This document shows positions 48,759 to 56,033 of a DNA stretch of 64,000 nt, piece by piece. This DNA comes from an uncultured Lachnospiraceae bacterium (GTDB lineage Bacteria > Bacillota > Clostridia > Lachnospirales > Lachnospiraceae), in the NCBI GenBank assembly GCA_944381635.1, contig CALWLY010000001.1:186001-250000 (forward strand), read 5' to 3'. The position numbers and the translations under genes were made by a program. Position 1 is the stretch's first letter. Each line of letters starts with the position of its first letter. Below the pieces are notes generated by a model. It did no database searches, was not told where the DNA came from, and saw nothing but the letters and a program-made list of their open reading frames with translations.

Positions 48759-48860
48759 TTAGCATCATTACAAAAGCACAGATATTGTGTGACCAGAGGG
48801 TATCCGAGGGATAAGATTTTGCCGGAAGAAAATCTTTCGGCGTATGGAATTGAGGGAAAA

Positions 48861-49310
48861 ATGACAAAAAATGAATTTTTTGAGACCTTGCAAAGGTCAT
48901 TGAACGGTTATTTGAGCAAACCGGAAGTGATGGAAAATATCCGTTACTATGAAGAATATTTCCGCAGCCAGGAGGCAGCGGGAAAAAGCGAAGAGGAAAT
49001 TTTGAACCAGCTGGGAGATCCCAGACTGATTGCCCGCACGATTGTAGAGGCGAAAGAAAGAGAAGCGGGAGTGACGGAGGAGTATTACTCTTCCGAGACG
49101 ATCGTGGATGATGAGGGAAGACAGGAAAATCCGGAATTTTCCGGAGGCAAGGTTTATCGTATGCCCGGATGGCTTCTGGCTGTGATTGCCATCGCTGTCA
49201 TTGTGCTGATAATCGGAGTTGTCACTTCGGTGCTGTCCTTTATTCTTCCGATTTTGCTGCCGGTGCTTCTGGTATTGCTGATCGTCAAGCTGATTCGGGA
49301 TCACTCCTGA
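48861..49310 (+). CDS. HAAS/DUF1700-type membrane protein
   Basis: The ATG at 48861 has GAGGGA upstream; the frame opens at 48789 without support. The 149-residue protein starts with the HAAS domain (MTKNEFFETLQRSLNGYL, NIRYYEEYF, EEEILNQLGDPRLIARTIV), which is usually a protein-interaction module of a PadR-controlled membrane pair. It ends with a long hydrophobic stretch (about 107-145) that forms one or two membrane helices. The expected PadR regulator and adhesin-like partner genes are not adjacent. Function unknown. Confidence 0.8.
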   Translation: MTKNEFFETLQRSLNGYLSKPEVMENIRYYEEYFRSQEAAGKSEEEILNQLGDPRLIARTIVEAKEREAGVTEEYYSSETIVDDEGRQENPEFSGGKVYRMPGWLLAVIAIAVIVLIIGVVTSVLSFILPILLPVLLVLLIVKLIRDHS

Positions 49311-49468
49311 AAAATTTCTTTTTGTTTTGTGAATAATTTCAGTAAGATTTCAAATACTACTCCTGTAACAACGACCGGCCTTTTGAAAAAGCCGGGATGC
49401 CCGAAAGGGCAGTGTGTTTCAAATTTTGGATAGGAGCACGCGCATAAGGCGTGCGGATAGGAGTAATT

Positions 49469-49630
49469 ATGGCTAAGAACGATTACACAAACAGCACAAA
49501 ACAGAAAAACGAAAACAAGGCAAAAAATGCATCTTCCAATGCATATGGCGCACAGAATTCTGAAAACAAGAATTCCAATAAAGCTTCTGACTGCAAAGAC
49601 AGCAGCACAAACAAAGATTCCAGCTACTAA
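49469..49630 (+). CDS. 53-residue Asn/Lys/Ser-rich small protein
   Basis: An ATG at 49469 with ATAGGAG seven bases upstream opens a 53-codon frame ending at 49630, directly before a strong terminator, so it looks like a real monocistronic gene. The product starts MAKNDYTNSTKQKNENK and ends NKASDCKDSSTNKDSSY. It has almost no hydrophobic residues, one cysteine, and is about half Asn, Lys and Ser. Its composition recalls small acid-soluble or small hydrophilic spore proteins, but I see no SASP signature and assign no function. Its leader has a GCACGC..GCGTGC hairpin flanked by two copies of GGATAGGAG. Confidence 0.7.
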   Translation: MAKNDYTNSTKQKNENKAKNASSNAYGAQNSENKNSNKASDCKDSSTNKDSSY

Positions 49631-49662
49631 CTTTTTAAGAATGCTGATTTTGGACACAGACA

Positions 49663-49698
49663 CAGCGGAGAATCCCCAAAAGGTTCTCCGCTGTTTTT
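49663..49698 (+). terminator. Terminator after the small protein gene
   Basis: CAGCGGAGAA and TTCTCCGCTG form a perfect stem followed by TTTTT. Confidence 0.93.
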
Positions 49699-49759
49699 GC
49701 TTGACGGTTTCTTTGCTTGCTCGTAGAATGAAAGTAGGAAAAAAAGAACAGGAGAACTT

Positions 49760-50920
49760 ATGAGAAAATATGAACTGATCGTACCCTGCCATTTTGGCCT
49801 TGAAGCGGTATTAAAAAAAGAAATCACAGATCTTGGCTATGACATATCCAAAGTAGAGGATGGAAGAGTCACCTTTTTAGGTGATGAAGAGGCGGTATGC
49901 AGAGCCAATATTTTTTTACGCTCTGCAGAACGTATCCTGATTAAAATCGGTTCTTTTCACGCAGAGACTTTTGAAGAGCTTTTTCAGGGGACCAGAGAGC
50001 TTCCCTGGGAGGATTTTATACCAAAGGATGGAAAATTCTGGGTGGCAAAAGCGGCCAGTGTAAAAAGCAAACTGTTTTCTCCGTCGGATATTCAGTCGAT
50101 CATGAAAAAAGCAATGGTGGAGAGACTGAAAAAAATTTATCATGTCAGCTGGTTTGAGGAAGATGGGGAAAGCTTTCCAATCCGGGTGTTCCTGATGAAG
50201 GACGAGGTGACGGTAGGCCTTGATACTACGGGAGATTCTCTGCATAAAAGAGGATATCGAAAGCTGACAGCCAAGGCTCCGATTGCAGAAAACCTGGCGG
50301 CAGCTCTTATTATGCTTACCCCTTGGAAGAAAGACAGAATTCTGGTAGACCCGTTTTGCGGAAGCGGTACCTTCCCCATTGAAGCGGCCATGATGGCTGC
50401 CAATATGGCGCCGGGAATGAACCGTGAGTTTACAGCCGAAAAATGGAATCACATCGTTGGGAAAAGAAACTGGTACGATTGCCTGGATGAGGCCAATGAG
50501 ATGGTGGATTTGAGTGTGGAGACGGATATTCAGGGATATGACCTGGATCCGGCCATGGTTTCTATTGCCAGAGAAAACGCCAAACTGGCCGGCGTGGAAA
50601 AACTCATCCATTTTCAGAGACGTCCGGTCAGTGAATTGAGCCATCCGAAAAAATACGGATTTATCATTACCAATCCTCCTTATGGGGAGAGACTGGAGGA
50701 TAAAAAAGATCTGCCGGCTATTTACACAGCGCTGGGAGAACGTTTCCGCGCTCTGGATTCCTGGTCAATGTATCTGATCACTTCTTATGAAAATACAGAA
50801 AATGATATCGGAAAAAAGGCAGATAAAAACCGCAAAATTTACAATGGTATGATGAAAACCTATTTTTATCAGTTCCAGGGACCTAAACCGCCTAAAAGAA
50901 AAAGGGAGGAAAGGGAATAA
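49760..50920 (+). CDS. THUMP-domain 23S rRNA methyltransferase (RlmL/YpsC-like)
   Basis: The 386-residue protein has an N-terminal ferredoxin-like part (MRKYELIVPCHFGLEAVLKKE), a THUMP RNA-binding domain (about 60-155), and a Rossmann methyltransferase domain with VDPFCGSGTFPIEAAM near 195 and the catalytic IITNPPYGERL near 302, where NPPY marks an amino-group N-methyltransferase. The family makes N2-methylguanosine in 23S rRNA. AGGAG precedes the ATG. It starts a run of three housekeeping genes. Confidence 0.92.
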   Translation: MRKYELIVPCHFGLEAVLKKEITDLGYDISKVEDGRVTFLGDEEAVCRANIFLRSAERILIKIGSFHAETFEELFQGTRELPWEDFIPKDGKFWVAKAASVKSKLFSPSDIQSIMKKAMVERLKKIYHVSWFEEDGESFPIRVFLMKDEVTVGLDTTGDSLHKRGYRKLTAKAPIAENLAAALIMLTPWKKDRILVDPFCGSGTFPIEAAMMAANMAPGMNREFTAEKWNHIVGKRNWYDCLDEANEMVDLSVETDIQGYDLDPAMVSIARENAKLAGVEKLIHFQRRPVSELSHPKKYGFIITNPPYGERLEDKKDLPAIYTALGERFRALDSWSMYLITSYENTENDIGKKADKNRKIYNGMMKTYFYQFQGPKPPKRKREERE

Positions 50921-50965
50921 TCCCACCGGGAGAAAAGATAAGAAAACAGGGAAGAAGGAATGACA

Positions 50966-51562
50966 ATGAGCAGAAAAATTATTTTTGCAACGGGAAACGA
51001 AGATAAAATGAAAGAAATCCGCGCCATATTGGCGGATCTTGATGTGACGCTGCTTTCCATGAAAGAGGCGGGAATCAAGGCAGATATTGTGGAAGACGGA
51101 ACGACTTTTGAGGAAAATGCGGAAATTAAGGCAAAGGCAGTGTCCGCTCTCTGCGGAGAGATTGTTCTGGCAGACGATTCCGGACTGGAAATTGACTATT
51201 TAAATAAGGAGCCGGGAATTTATTCTGCCCGCTATATGGGAGAGGATACTTCCTACCGTATAAAAAATGCAAATCTGATCAGCCGTCTGGAAGGCGTGGA
51301 AAAAGAAAAAAGGACTGCGCGCTTTGTCTGCGCCATTGCGGCGGCATTTCCGGATGGAAGCGTAAAGACGGTTCGGGGTACAATAGAAGGTTATATCGGA
51401 TGGGAAGAGCAGGGAGAAAACGGATTCGGTTACGATCCTATTTTCTATGTGGATGAATATGGCTGCTCAACAGCTGCTCTTCCTCCCGAAGTGAAAAATA
51501 AGATCAGCCACCGGGGAAAGGCTCTTGAACTGATAAAGGAAGAGCTTCAAAAAGTTTTGTAA
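50966..51562 (+). CDS. rdgB: Non-canonical purine NTP pyrophosphatase (XTP/dITP diphosphatase)
   Basis: The ATG at 50966 is preferred over 50960, as AAGGA then sits at a good distance. The 198-residue protein has the HAM1/RdgB landmarks: FATGNEDKMKE near 6, LADDSGLEIDYLNKEPGIYSARY near 70, FGYDPIFY near 153 and NKISHRGKAL near 180. It removes ITP, dITP and XTP from the nucleotide pool and so prevents misincorporation. It lies between the rRNA methyltransferase and phosphoesterase genes. Confidence 0.95.
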   Translation: MSRKIIFATGNEDKMKEIRAILADLDVTLLSMKEAGIKADIVEDGTTFEENAEIKAKAVSALCGEIVLADDSGLEIDYLNKEPGIYSARYMGEDTSYRIKNANLISRLEGVEKEKRTARFVCAIAAAFPDGSVKTVRGTIEGYIGWEEQGENGFGYDPIFYVDEYGCSTAALPPEVKNKISHRGKALELIKEELQKVL

Positions 51563-51653
51563 CAGGCACCGCGAGCAACGGAAAACAAAGGAAAATCAGT
51601 GCACGAAAGACGGTATCATGGAAAAGTGATGCGTAAGAATAAGGGGGCTGTTC

Positions 51654-52133
51654 ATGAGAATTTTAATTGTCAGTGATACACATCGCAGAGAAGAAAACTA
51701 TTTTACCGCAGTAAAAAAGACCCAGCCTCTTGACATGGTCATCCACTGCGGAGATGTGGAAGGAAGCGAGGACTGGATCGAAGCGGCGGCGGATTGTCCG
51801 GTAATCATGGTTGCAGGTAATAACGACTTTTTTTCAACTCTGCCGAGAGAAAAAGAAATTATGATCGGGCCATACAGAGCCTGGGTTACTCACGGACACC
51901 AGTATTGCGTGTCTGTGGGCAGTGAAATCATCAAAGAGGAAGCGTTGGCCAGAGGAGTGGACATCGTCATCTATGGGCATACCCATAAACCGTTGATTGA
52001 TATAGAAGATAAACTTACAGTGCTCAATCCCGGAAGCATGACTTATCCCAGACAGGACGGCAGGCGGCCTTCCTATATCCTTATGGAGATTGATAAGGAT
52101 CACCAGGCTCATTATCATCTGAATTATCTATAG
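51654..52133 (+). CDS. YfcE/MJ0936-type metallophosphoesterase
   Basis: The 159-residue protein carries the calcineurin-like metal-binding motifs in order: SDTHRR near 7, HCGDVEG near 32, VAGNNDFF near 51, THGHQY near 78 and YGHTHKP near 105. This small family hydrolyses phosphodiesters in vitro; the physiological substrate is unknown. It commonly follows rdgB in Firmicutes, as here. GGGGG lies upstream of the ATG. Confidence 0.93.
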   Translation: MRILIVSDTHRREENYFTAVKKTQPLDMVIHCGDVEGSEDWIEAAADCPVIMVAGNNDFFSTLPREKEIMIGPYRAWVTHGHQYCVSVGSEIIKEEALARGVDIVIYGHTHKPLIDIEDKLTVLNPGSMTYPRQDGRRPSYILMEIDKDHQAHYHLNYL

Positions 52134-52237
52134 GATATATAGCGGAAAAAGTCCCTGAACTTCAGGCTTTTTTAAGGACTGACAAAGTAATTGAAAAAGT
52201 GATGAAAAAAAGTTTTAAAAAAAAGAAAAAATATGTG

Positions 52238-52266
52238 TTGACAAATGTAAGGGGCTCAGATATAAT
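52238..52266 (+). promoter_or_regulatory. Consensus promoter of the tRNA operon
   Basis: TTGACA, 17 bases, TATAAT: a perfect consensus promoter. A 10-bp inverted repeat, AACTCTTGCG (52267) and CGCAAGAGTT (52313), folds the leader before the first tRNA. Confidence 0.95.
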
Positions 52267-52327
52267 AACTCTTGCGTCAAGGGTGATGCGCAAAAAGAAA
52301 GCAAGACAAAGCGCAAGAGTTCAACGG

Positions 52328-52402
52328 CGGGGTGTGGCTCAGCTTGGCTAGAGCGCCTGGTTTGGGACCAGGAGGCCGCAGGTTCGAATCCTGTCACCCC
52401 GA
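52328..52402 (+). tRNA. tRNA-Pro (anticodon TGG)
   Basis: Acceptor CGGGGTG/CACCCCG, anticodon stem CCTGG/CCAGG with TGG at 52363-52365, T-arm GCAGGTTCGAATCCTGT. CCA is not encoded. Confidence 0.97.
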
Positions 52403-52415
52403 TAGCTTACTACAT

Positions 52416-52486
52416 GCGGGTGTAGTTCAATGGTAGAACACCAGCCTTCCAAGCTGGATACGTGGGTTCGATTCCCATCACCCGCT
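52416..52486 (+). tRNA. tRNA-Gly (anticodon TCC)
   Basis: Acceptor GCGGGTG/CACCCGC, anticodon stem CCAGC/GCTGG with TCC at 52448-52450, T-arm GTGGGTTCGATTCCCAT. An 81-base spacer with its own hairpin (CACATC/GATGTG) follows. Confidence 0.97.
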
Positions 52487-52567
52487 TCACATCGAAAGAT
52501 GTGAGCCGGCAGGTCGGACATGTTCCGATAAAGACCTGTTCTTACTACCGGGCGGTACGCCAAATAT

Positions 52568-52641
<74 letters not shown>

Positions 52642-52668
52642 TTGAAATTCTGAGCAATCAGAATTCAT

Positions 52669-52743
52669 GGTGGGTATAGCGCAGTTGGTTAGCGCGCCAG
52701 ATTGTGGCTCTGGAGGCCGAGGGTTCGAATCCCTCTATCCACC
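52669..52743 (+). tRNA. tRNA-His (anticodon GTG)
   Basis: Acceptor GTGGGTA/TATCCAC with an encoded extra 5' G opposite the C discriminator, as expected for tRNA-His. Anticodon stem CCAGA/TCTGG with GTG at 52704-52706. Confidence 0.97.
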
Positions 52744-52748
52744 TTCGT

Positions 52749-52820
52749 TGGGCTATCGCCAAGCGGTAAGGCACAGGACTTTGACTCCTGCATTCGCTGG
52801 TTCGAATCCAGCTAGCCCAG
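52749..52820 (+). tRNA. tRNA-Gln (anticodon TTG)
   Basis: Acceptor TGGGCTA/TAGCCCA, anticodon stem CAGGA/TCCTG with TTG at 52781-52783, T-arm GCTGGTTCGAATCCAGC. Confidence 0.97.
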
Positions 52821-52825
52821 TTTAT

Positions 52826-52898
52826 GGAGCATTAGCTCAGTCGGTAGAGCACTTGACTTTTAATCAAGTTGTCCGGGGTTCGAATCCCCGATGCTTCA
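52826..52898 (+). tRNA. tRNA-Lys (anticodon TTT)
   Basis: Acceptor GGAGCAT/ATGCTTC, anticodon stem CTTGA/TCAAG with TTT at 52859-52861, T-arm CGGGGTTCGAATCCCCG. Last tRNA of the operon. Confidence 0.97.
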
Positions 52899-52911
52899 CT
52901 TAATCAGACAC

Positions 52912-52950
52912 AGCGGAAATCCTTTAGGGAAGAGGATTTCCGCTTTTTTT
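52912..52950 (+). terminator. Terminator of the tRNA operon
   Basis: AGCGGAAATCCT and AGGATTTCCGCT form a perfect stem followed by seven Ts. Repeat copy F begins at the last T. Confidence 0.94.
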
Positions 52951-53095
52951 ATATGATAGGAAACTTCATTTCCTATCGTATAAAAAAAGACGCTCCGCTG
53001 TGAGTGCGCGCTTCAGCGCTCAGACAATCAGAGATTACCTGGAAAATGGTTGCTGACGCAATCGCGCTTCGGCGCGAGTGTGCGCCAGGGCGCAT
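52951..53095 (+). repeat. Dispersed structured repeat, copy F
   Basis: Head hairpin ATATGATAGGAAA-CTTCA-TTTCCTATCGTAT, then AGACGCTCCGCTGTGAGTGC, GCTTCAGCGC, CAATCAGAGATTACC, GTTGCTGACGCAATC, GCGCTTCGGCGCGAGT and the end hairpin GTGCGCCAGGGCGCAT. It is the longest uninterrupted copy. Confidence 0.9.
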
Positions 53096-53121
53096 ACCTT
53101 TTTATTCCATAGAAAAAGCTC

Positions 53122-53171
53122 TTGCAAAAATCGAACATATGTACTATACTTGTAATAAGAACATATGTTTG
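53122..53171 (+). promoter_or_regulatory. Promoter with two LexA-type SOS boxes
   Basis: TTGCAA (53122) and TATACT (53145) are spaced by 17 bases. CGAACATATGTAC at 53132-53144 fills the end of the spacer, and AGAACATATGTTTG at 53158-53171 covers the expected start of transcription. Both match the Gram-positive LexA consensus GAAC-N4-GTTC closely, at the positions expected for repression. Confidence 0.85.
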
Positions 53172-53187
53172 TTTTGGGGAGCAAGGT

Positions 53188-54531
53188 ATGGATTATTATG
53201 TAACACAGGAAATGTCTTTGATGGAAAAGCTGGGAATTTTAGGAGATGCCGCTAAGTATGATGTGGCCTGTACCAGCAGCGGCGTCGACAGAAAAGGGGA
53301 TGGGACTGGCATTGGCAATGCGGTAAAAGCGGGTATCTGCCATAGCTTTTCTGCAGATGGGCGCTGTATGAGCCTTTTGAAGATACTTTTTACCAATGAA
53401 TGTATTTATGACTGCAAGTATTGTATCAATCGACGTTCCAATGATGTGCCCAGAGCCTCCTTTACTCCGGAAGAAGTGTGCAGACTGACGATCGAATTTT
53501 ACAGGAGAAATTATATCGAAGGTCTTTTTTTAAGCTCAGGTATTTTATATAATCCCACGTTTACTATGGAGCTGATTTATCAGACCGTGTATAAGCTGCG
53601 GACAGAATATCGCTTTCAGGGCTACATTCATATTAAAGCCATACCGGGAGCAGATCCAGAGGTAGTTCAGAAGGCAGGTTTTCTGGTGGACAGAATGAGC
53701 ATTAACTTGGAACTGCCCACAGCAGAGGGATTAAGGAACCTTGCGCCTAACAAGCACAGAAAATCCATACTGACTCCTATGAGGCAGATTCAGACGGGTA
53801 TAACCAGAAATAAGGAAGAGTTGACTGTTTATAAAAAGGCGCCGTCTTTTGTACCGGCAGGACAGTCTACACAGATGATTATCGGAGCCACTCCGGAGAA
53901 TGATTATCAGATTTTATCGGTAGCGCAGGACCTCTATGACAAATTTGATTTAAAAAGAGTTTTCTATTCGGCGTTTGTTCATGTCAACGAAGACAAAGCG
54001 CTTCCCGTACTTCCGGGAGGGCCGCCACTTTTGAGAGAGCACAGGCTTTATCAGGCGGACTGGCTGCTCCGTTATTACAAATTCCGGGCCGATGAACTTT
54101 TAAGTCTGGAAAAACCAAATTTCAATGTGCTTTTGGATCCCAAGGCGGATTGGGCACTGCGGCATCTGGAGCAGTTTCCCGTGGAAATCAACCGGGCAGA
54201 TTACGAGACAATCTTGAGAGTTCCCGGTATCGGCGTGAAGAGTGCAGGGCGGATCATAAGAGCAAGAAGAAACGGAAATCTCGGTTTTGAAGATTTGAAA
54301 AAACTGGGAGTCGTTCTGAAAAGGGCACTTTATTTTATCACCTGCAGCGGACGGATGATGTATAAGACGAAACTGGAGGAAGACTATATTACAAGGAACC
54401 TTCTGGATAAGCGGCAAAAGCTGCCTTTTTCCTCTGACGGGATTACTTACCGGCAGTTGTCTTTGTTTGACGATATGAATTTCGTGCAGGATGCCGGGGA
54501 AGGGATCAAGCCTATTTCTGCTTTGCAGTAA
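53188..54531 (+). CDS. Putative DNA modification/repair radical SAM protein
   Basis: The ATG at 53188 has GGGGAG six bases upstream; the earlier in-frame start at 53122 lies inside the promoter. The 447-residue protein has the radical SAM cluster motif CIYDCKYC (Cys72, Cys76, Cys79), a long TIM-barrel part with KAIPGADPEVVQKAGFLVDR, and a C-terminal helix-hairpin-helix DNA-binding motif ILRVPGIGVKSAGRIIRARR near 342. This layout and the next gene match the two-gene family described as putative DNA modification or repair proteins (TIGR03916 with TIGR03915, names from memory). The SOS-type operators support a DNA damage role. The actual reaction is unknown. Confidence 0.88.
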   Translation: MDYYVTQEMSLMEKLGILGDAAKYDVACTSSGVDRKGDGTGIGNAVKAGICHSFSADGRCMSLLKILFTNECIYDCKYCINRRSNDVPRASFTPEEVCRLTIEFYRRNYIEGLFLSSGILYNPTFTMELIYQTVYKLRTEYRFQGYIHIKAIPGADPEVVQKAGFLVDRMSINLELPTAEGLRNLAPNKHRKSILTPMRQIQTGITRNKEELTVYKKAPSFVPAGQSTQMIIGATPENDYQILSVAQDLYDKFDLKRVFYSAFVHVNEDKALPVLPGGPPLLREHRLYQADWLLRYYKFRADELLSLEKPNFNVLLDPKADWALRHLEQFPVEINRADYETILRVPGIGVKSAGRIIRARRNGNLGFEDLKKLGVVLKRALYFITCSGRMMYKTKLEEDYITRNLLDKRQKLPFSSDGITYRQLSLFDDMNFVQDAGEGIKPISALQ

Positions 54532-54612
54532 CGTAAAAGAAAAGGCAGTCGTCTGTAAGGGAAAAGATTTAAAAAAGGGCTGTTTCAGAGAAAAAGAGGG
54601 AAAACAATAGTT

Positions 54613-55389
54613 ATGGAAGAGATTATCGTTATCTGCGAGGACAGCGAGGATGGGATTTTTACGGCAGTCTACGAGGTATATGCCAGAAAATATCCATTGG
54701 AAACTGTGAGAATTCAGACTGGGGAGGAAGGAAACCTTCGTCTGTTTGCACGTTACGAGAAGATAGCGACAGACCGGGAGAAAGCCGAAAAAGTGCGAAG
54801 AACCCTGTGGAAACGGTTTGGCGAAGGAGCCTGTGAGGATATCAGTTATGCCTTGAGTACTCAGGATGAGGAAAAGGGACAGGCAGTGTTTGAGACGATA
54901 AGAGAAGGGCTTTCGGGGAAGATAAAGGGGCATCTGATGGACGCTTTGGGGTATTGTGGAATACGGAAAGTCTTTGAGCTGAGTCGGTCTGCACACCATG
55001 AAAAACACAGATGGGAAGAATTTTTGCGTTTTCAGGAAATGGACGGAGGGATTCTGGCAGCCAGAATAAATCCTAAATGTCTCATCCTCCCTTTTCTAAT
55101 GCCTCACTTTTCAGATCGTTTTCCGCTGGAAAATTTCCTAATTTACGATACGGTAAGAAATCTTGCAGGAATTCATCCCGCAAAAAAGGAATGGTTTTTG
55201 GTGAGAGAATGTCCGGAGGATATTTTAAACAGTATGATTTTGTCGGAAAAGGAAGCGGAATTGAGAGAAATGTTCGCTTATTTTTGTGAGAAAGCAGCCA
55301 TAGAGAGCCGAAAAAACCGGGATTTACAGCGTCAAATGATGCCATTAAGGTTCCGAGATTTTATGACAGAATTCCAGAAAAATCTCTAA
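54613..55389 (+). CDS. Partner of the repair radical SAM protein (TIGR03915-like)
   Basis: The 258-residue protein is encoded 81 bases after the radical SAM gene, on the same strand, without an intervening terminator. It opens with EEIIVICEDSEDGIFTAVYEVYA and has a central region with HHEKHRWEEFLRF and the aromatic WFLVRECPEDILN segment, as in the conserved partner family that some databases describe as DNA metabolism or repair proteins. It may be the DNA-binding or base-recognising half of the system. The start at 54613 has no strong Shine-Dalgarno sequence (AAGAGGG lies about 15 bases upstream). Confidence 0.82.
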   Translation: MEEIIVICEDSEDGIFTAVYEVYARKYPLETVRIQTGEEGNLRLFARYEKIATDREKAEKVRRTLWKRFGEGACEDISYALSTQDEEKGQAVFETIREGLSGKIKGHLMDALGYCGIRKVFELSRSAHHEKHRWEEFLRFQEMDGGILAARINPKCLILPFLMPHFSDRFPLENFLIYDTVRNLAGIHPAKKEWFLVRECPEDILNSMILSEKEAELREMFAYFCEKAAIESRKNRDLQRQMMPLRFRDFMTEFQKNL

Positions 55390-55522
55390 AAATTGAAATG
55401 ACTGTGGTAAAGCGGAAAAGGTGTTTTGTGTTTCTACACAAAAGGAGAACAGAATTTTCGAAAGAAAAGTGCAGAATGAATAGATGCTGGAAAAATGGCA
55501 GATTTTGCAAAAAAAATGGTGC

Positions 55523-55550
55523 TTTACTTTTTATTTAAATGGTGTATAAT
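55523..55550 (+). promoter_or_regulatory. Promoter of the HPr-like gene
   Basis: TTTACT and TGTATAAT with a 16-base spacer, about 85 bases before the start codon. The rest of the 244-bp gap is AT-rich with nothing coding. Confidence 0.65.
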
Positions 55551-55633
55551 GGCATCTGTTACCGAGGAGGTAATATGTAGCAAAGAATACAGAATTTGGG
55601 AAACGTTGTAACGGAAAAGGAAAGGATGATTTT

Positions 55634-55879
55634 ATGTCAAACGTTGTAGGCTTTAACCAGCATAAGATTATGCTCAGACCGGATGAAGTAAAAGATTTTG
55701 TGGCAGCAGCTTCCAAGTGTGATTTTGACGTAGATATTGCATACAATCGCTATGTAGTAGATGCGAAATCAATTGTAGGTGTTTTAGGGTTGGATTTCAG
55801 AAAAGTACTGACCGTAGTCTGCCATGGATATGACAGTGATTTTGAGGCATTATTAAAGAAATTTTCAATTGCTTGCTAA
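55634..55879 (+). CDS. HPr-like protein lacking the phospho-histidine
   Basis: The 81-residue protein follows the HPr fold: FVAAASKCDFDVDIAYNRY, then VDAKSIVGVLGLDF with Ser46 exactly where HPr kinase phosphorylates HPr, and a C-terminal helix (SDFEALLKKF). The histidine of the GLHARPA motif is missing: residues 13-16 read MLRP, with Arg at 15. It therefore cannot carry phosphate from enzyme I in the normal way. It might be a Crh-like regulatory partner of CcpA acting through Ser46, as in Bacillus Crh, where His15 is Gln. AAAGGATG lies before the ATG at 55634. It is monocistronic with its own promoter and terminator. Confidence 0.85.
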   Translation: MSNVVGFNQHKIMLRPDEVKDFVAAASKCDFDVDIAYNRYVVDAKSIVGVLGLDFRKVLTVVCHGYDSDFEALLKKFSIAC

Positions 55880-55906
55880 TTTTATGCATACACAAAAAGG
55901 AAAGAA

Positions 55907-55947
55907 CTGCTTGCAGCTCGATATCGATGGCTGCAGGCAGTTTTTTT
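55907..55947 (+). terminator. Terminator after the HPr-like gene
   Basis: CTGCTTGCAGC and GCTGCAGGCAG form the stem around a TCGATATCGATG loop, followed by seven Ts. Confidence 0.93.
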
Positions 55948-56033
55948 ATACGATAAAGCGTACTGCGTCAAATATAAAAACTTTGCTGTGCAAAATCCCA
56001 ATAGGAGAGTAGAATGGTATCAGAAGATAAAGA

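Larger units (their letters stand above)
48402..48860. other. Intergenic region between divergent MATE and HAAS-protein genes
   Basis: It holds the two divergent promoters listed separately. The stretch 48535-48729 shows no convincing ORF, repeat or strong hairpin. Confidence 0.6.

Noticed and set aside
52348-52563. Minus-strand frames across the tRNA genes (also 40686-40871)
   Set aside because: They are read through tRNA genes and give familiar spurious peptides.
53122-53187. Earlier start of the repair radical SAM gene at 53122
   Set aside because: This segment contains the -35, -10 and both SOS boxes, so it cannot be translated from that promoter.
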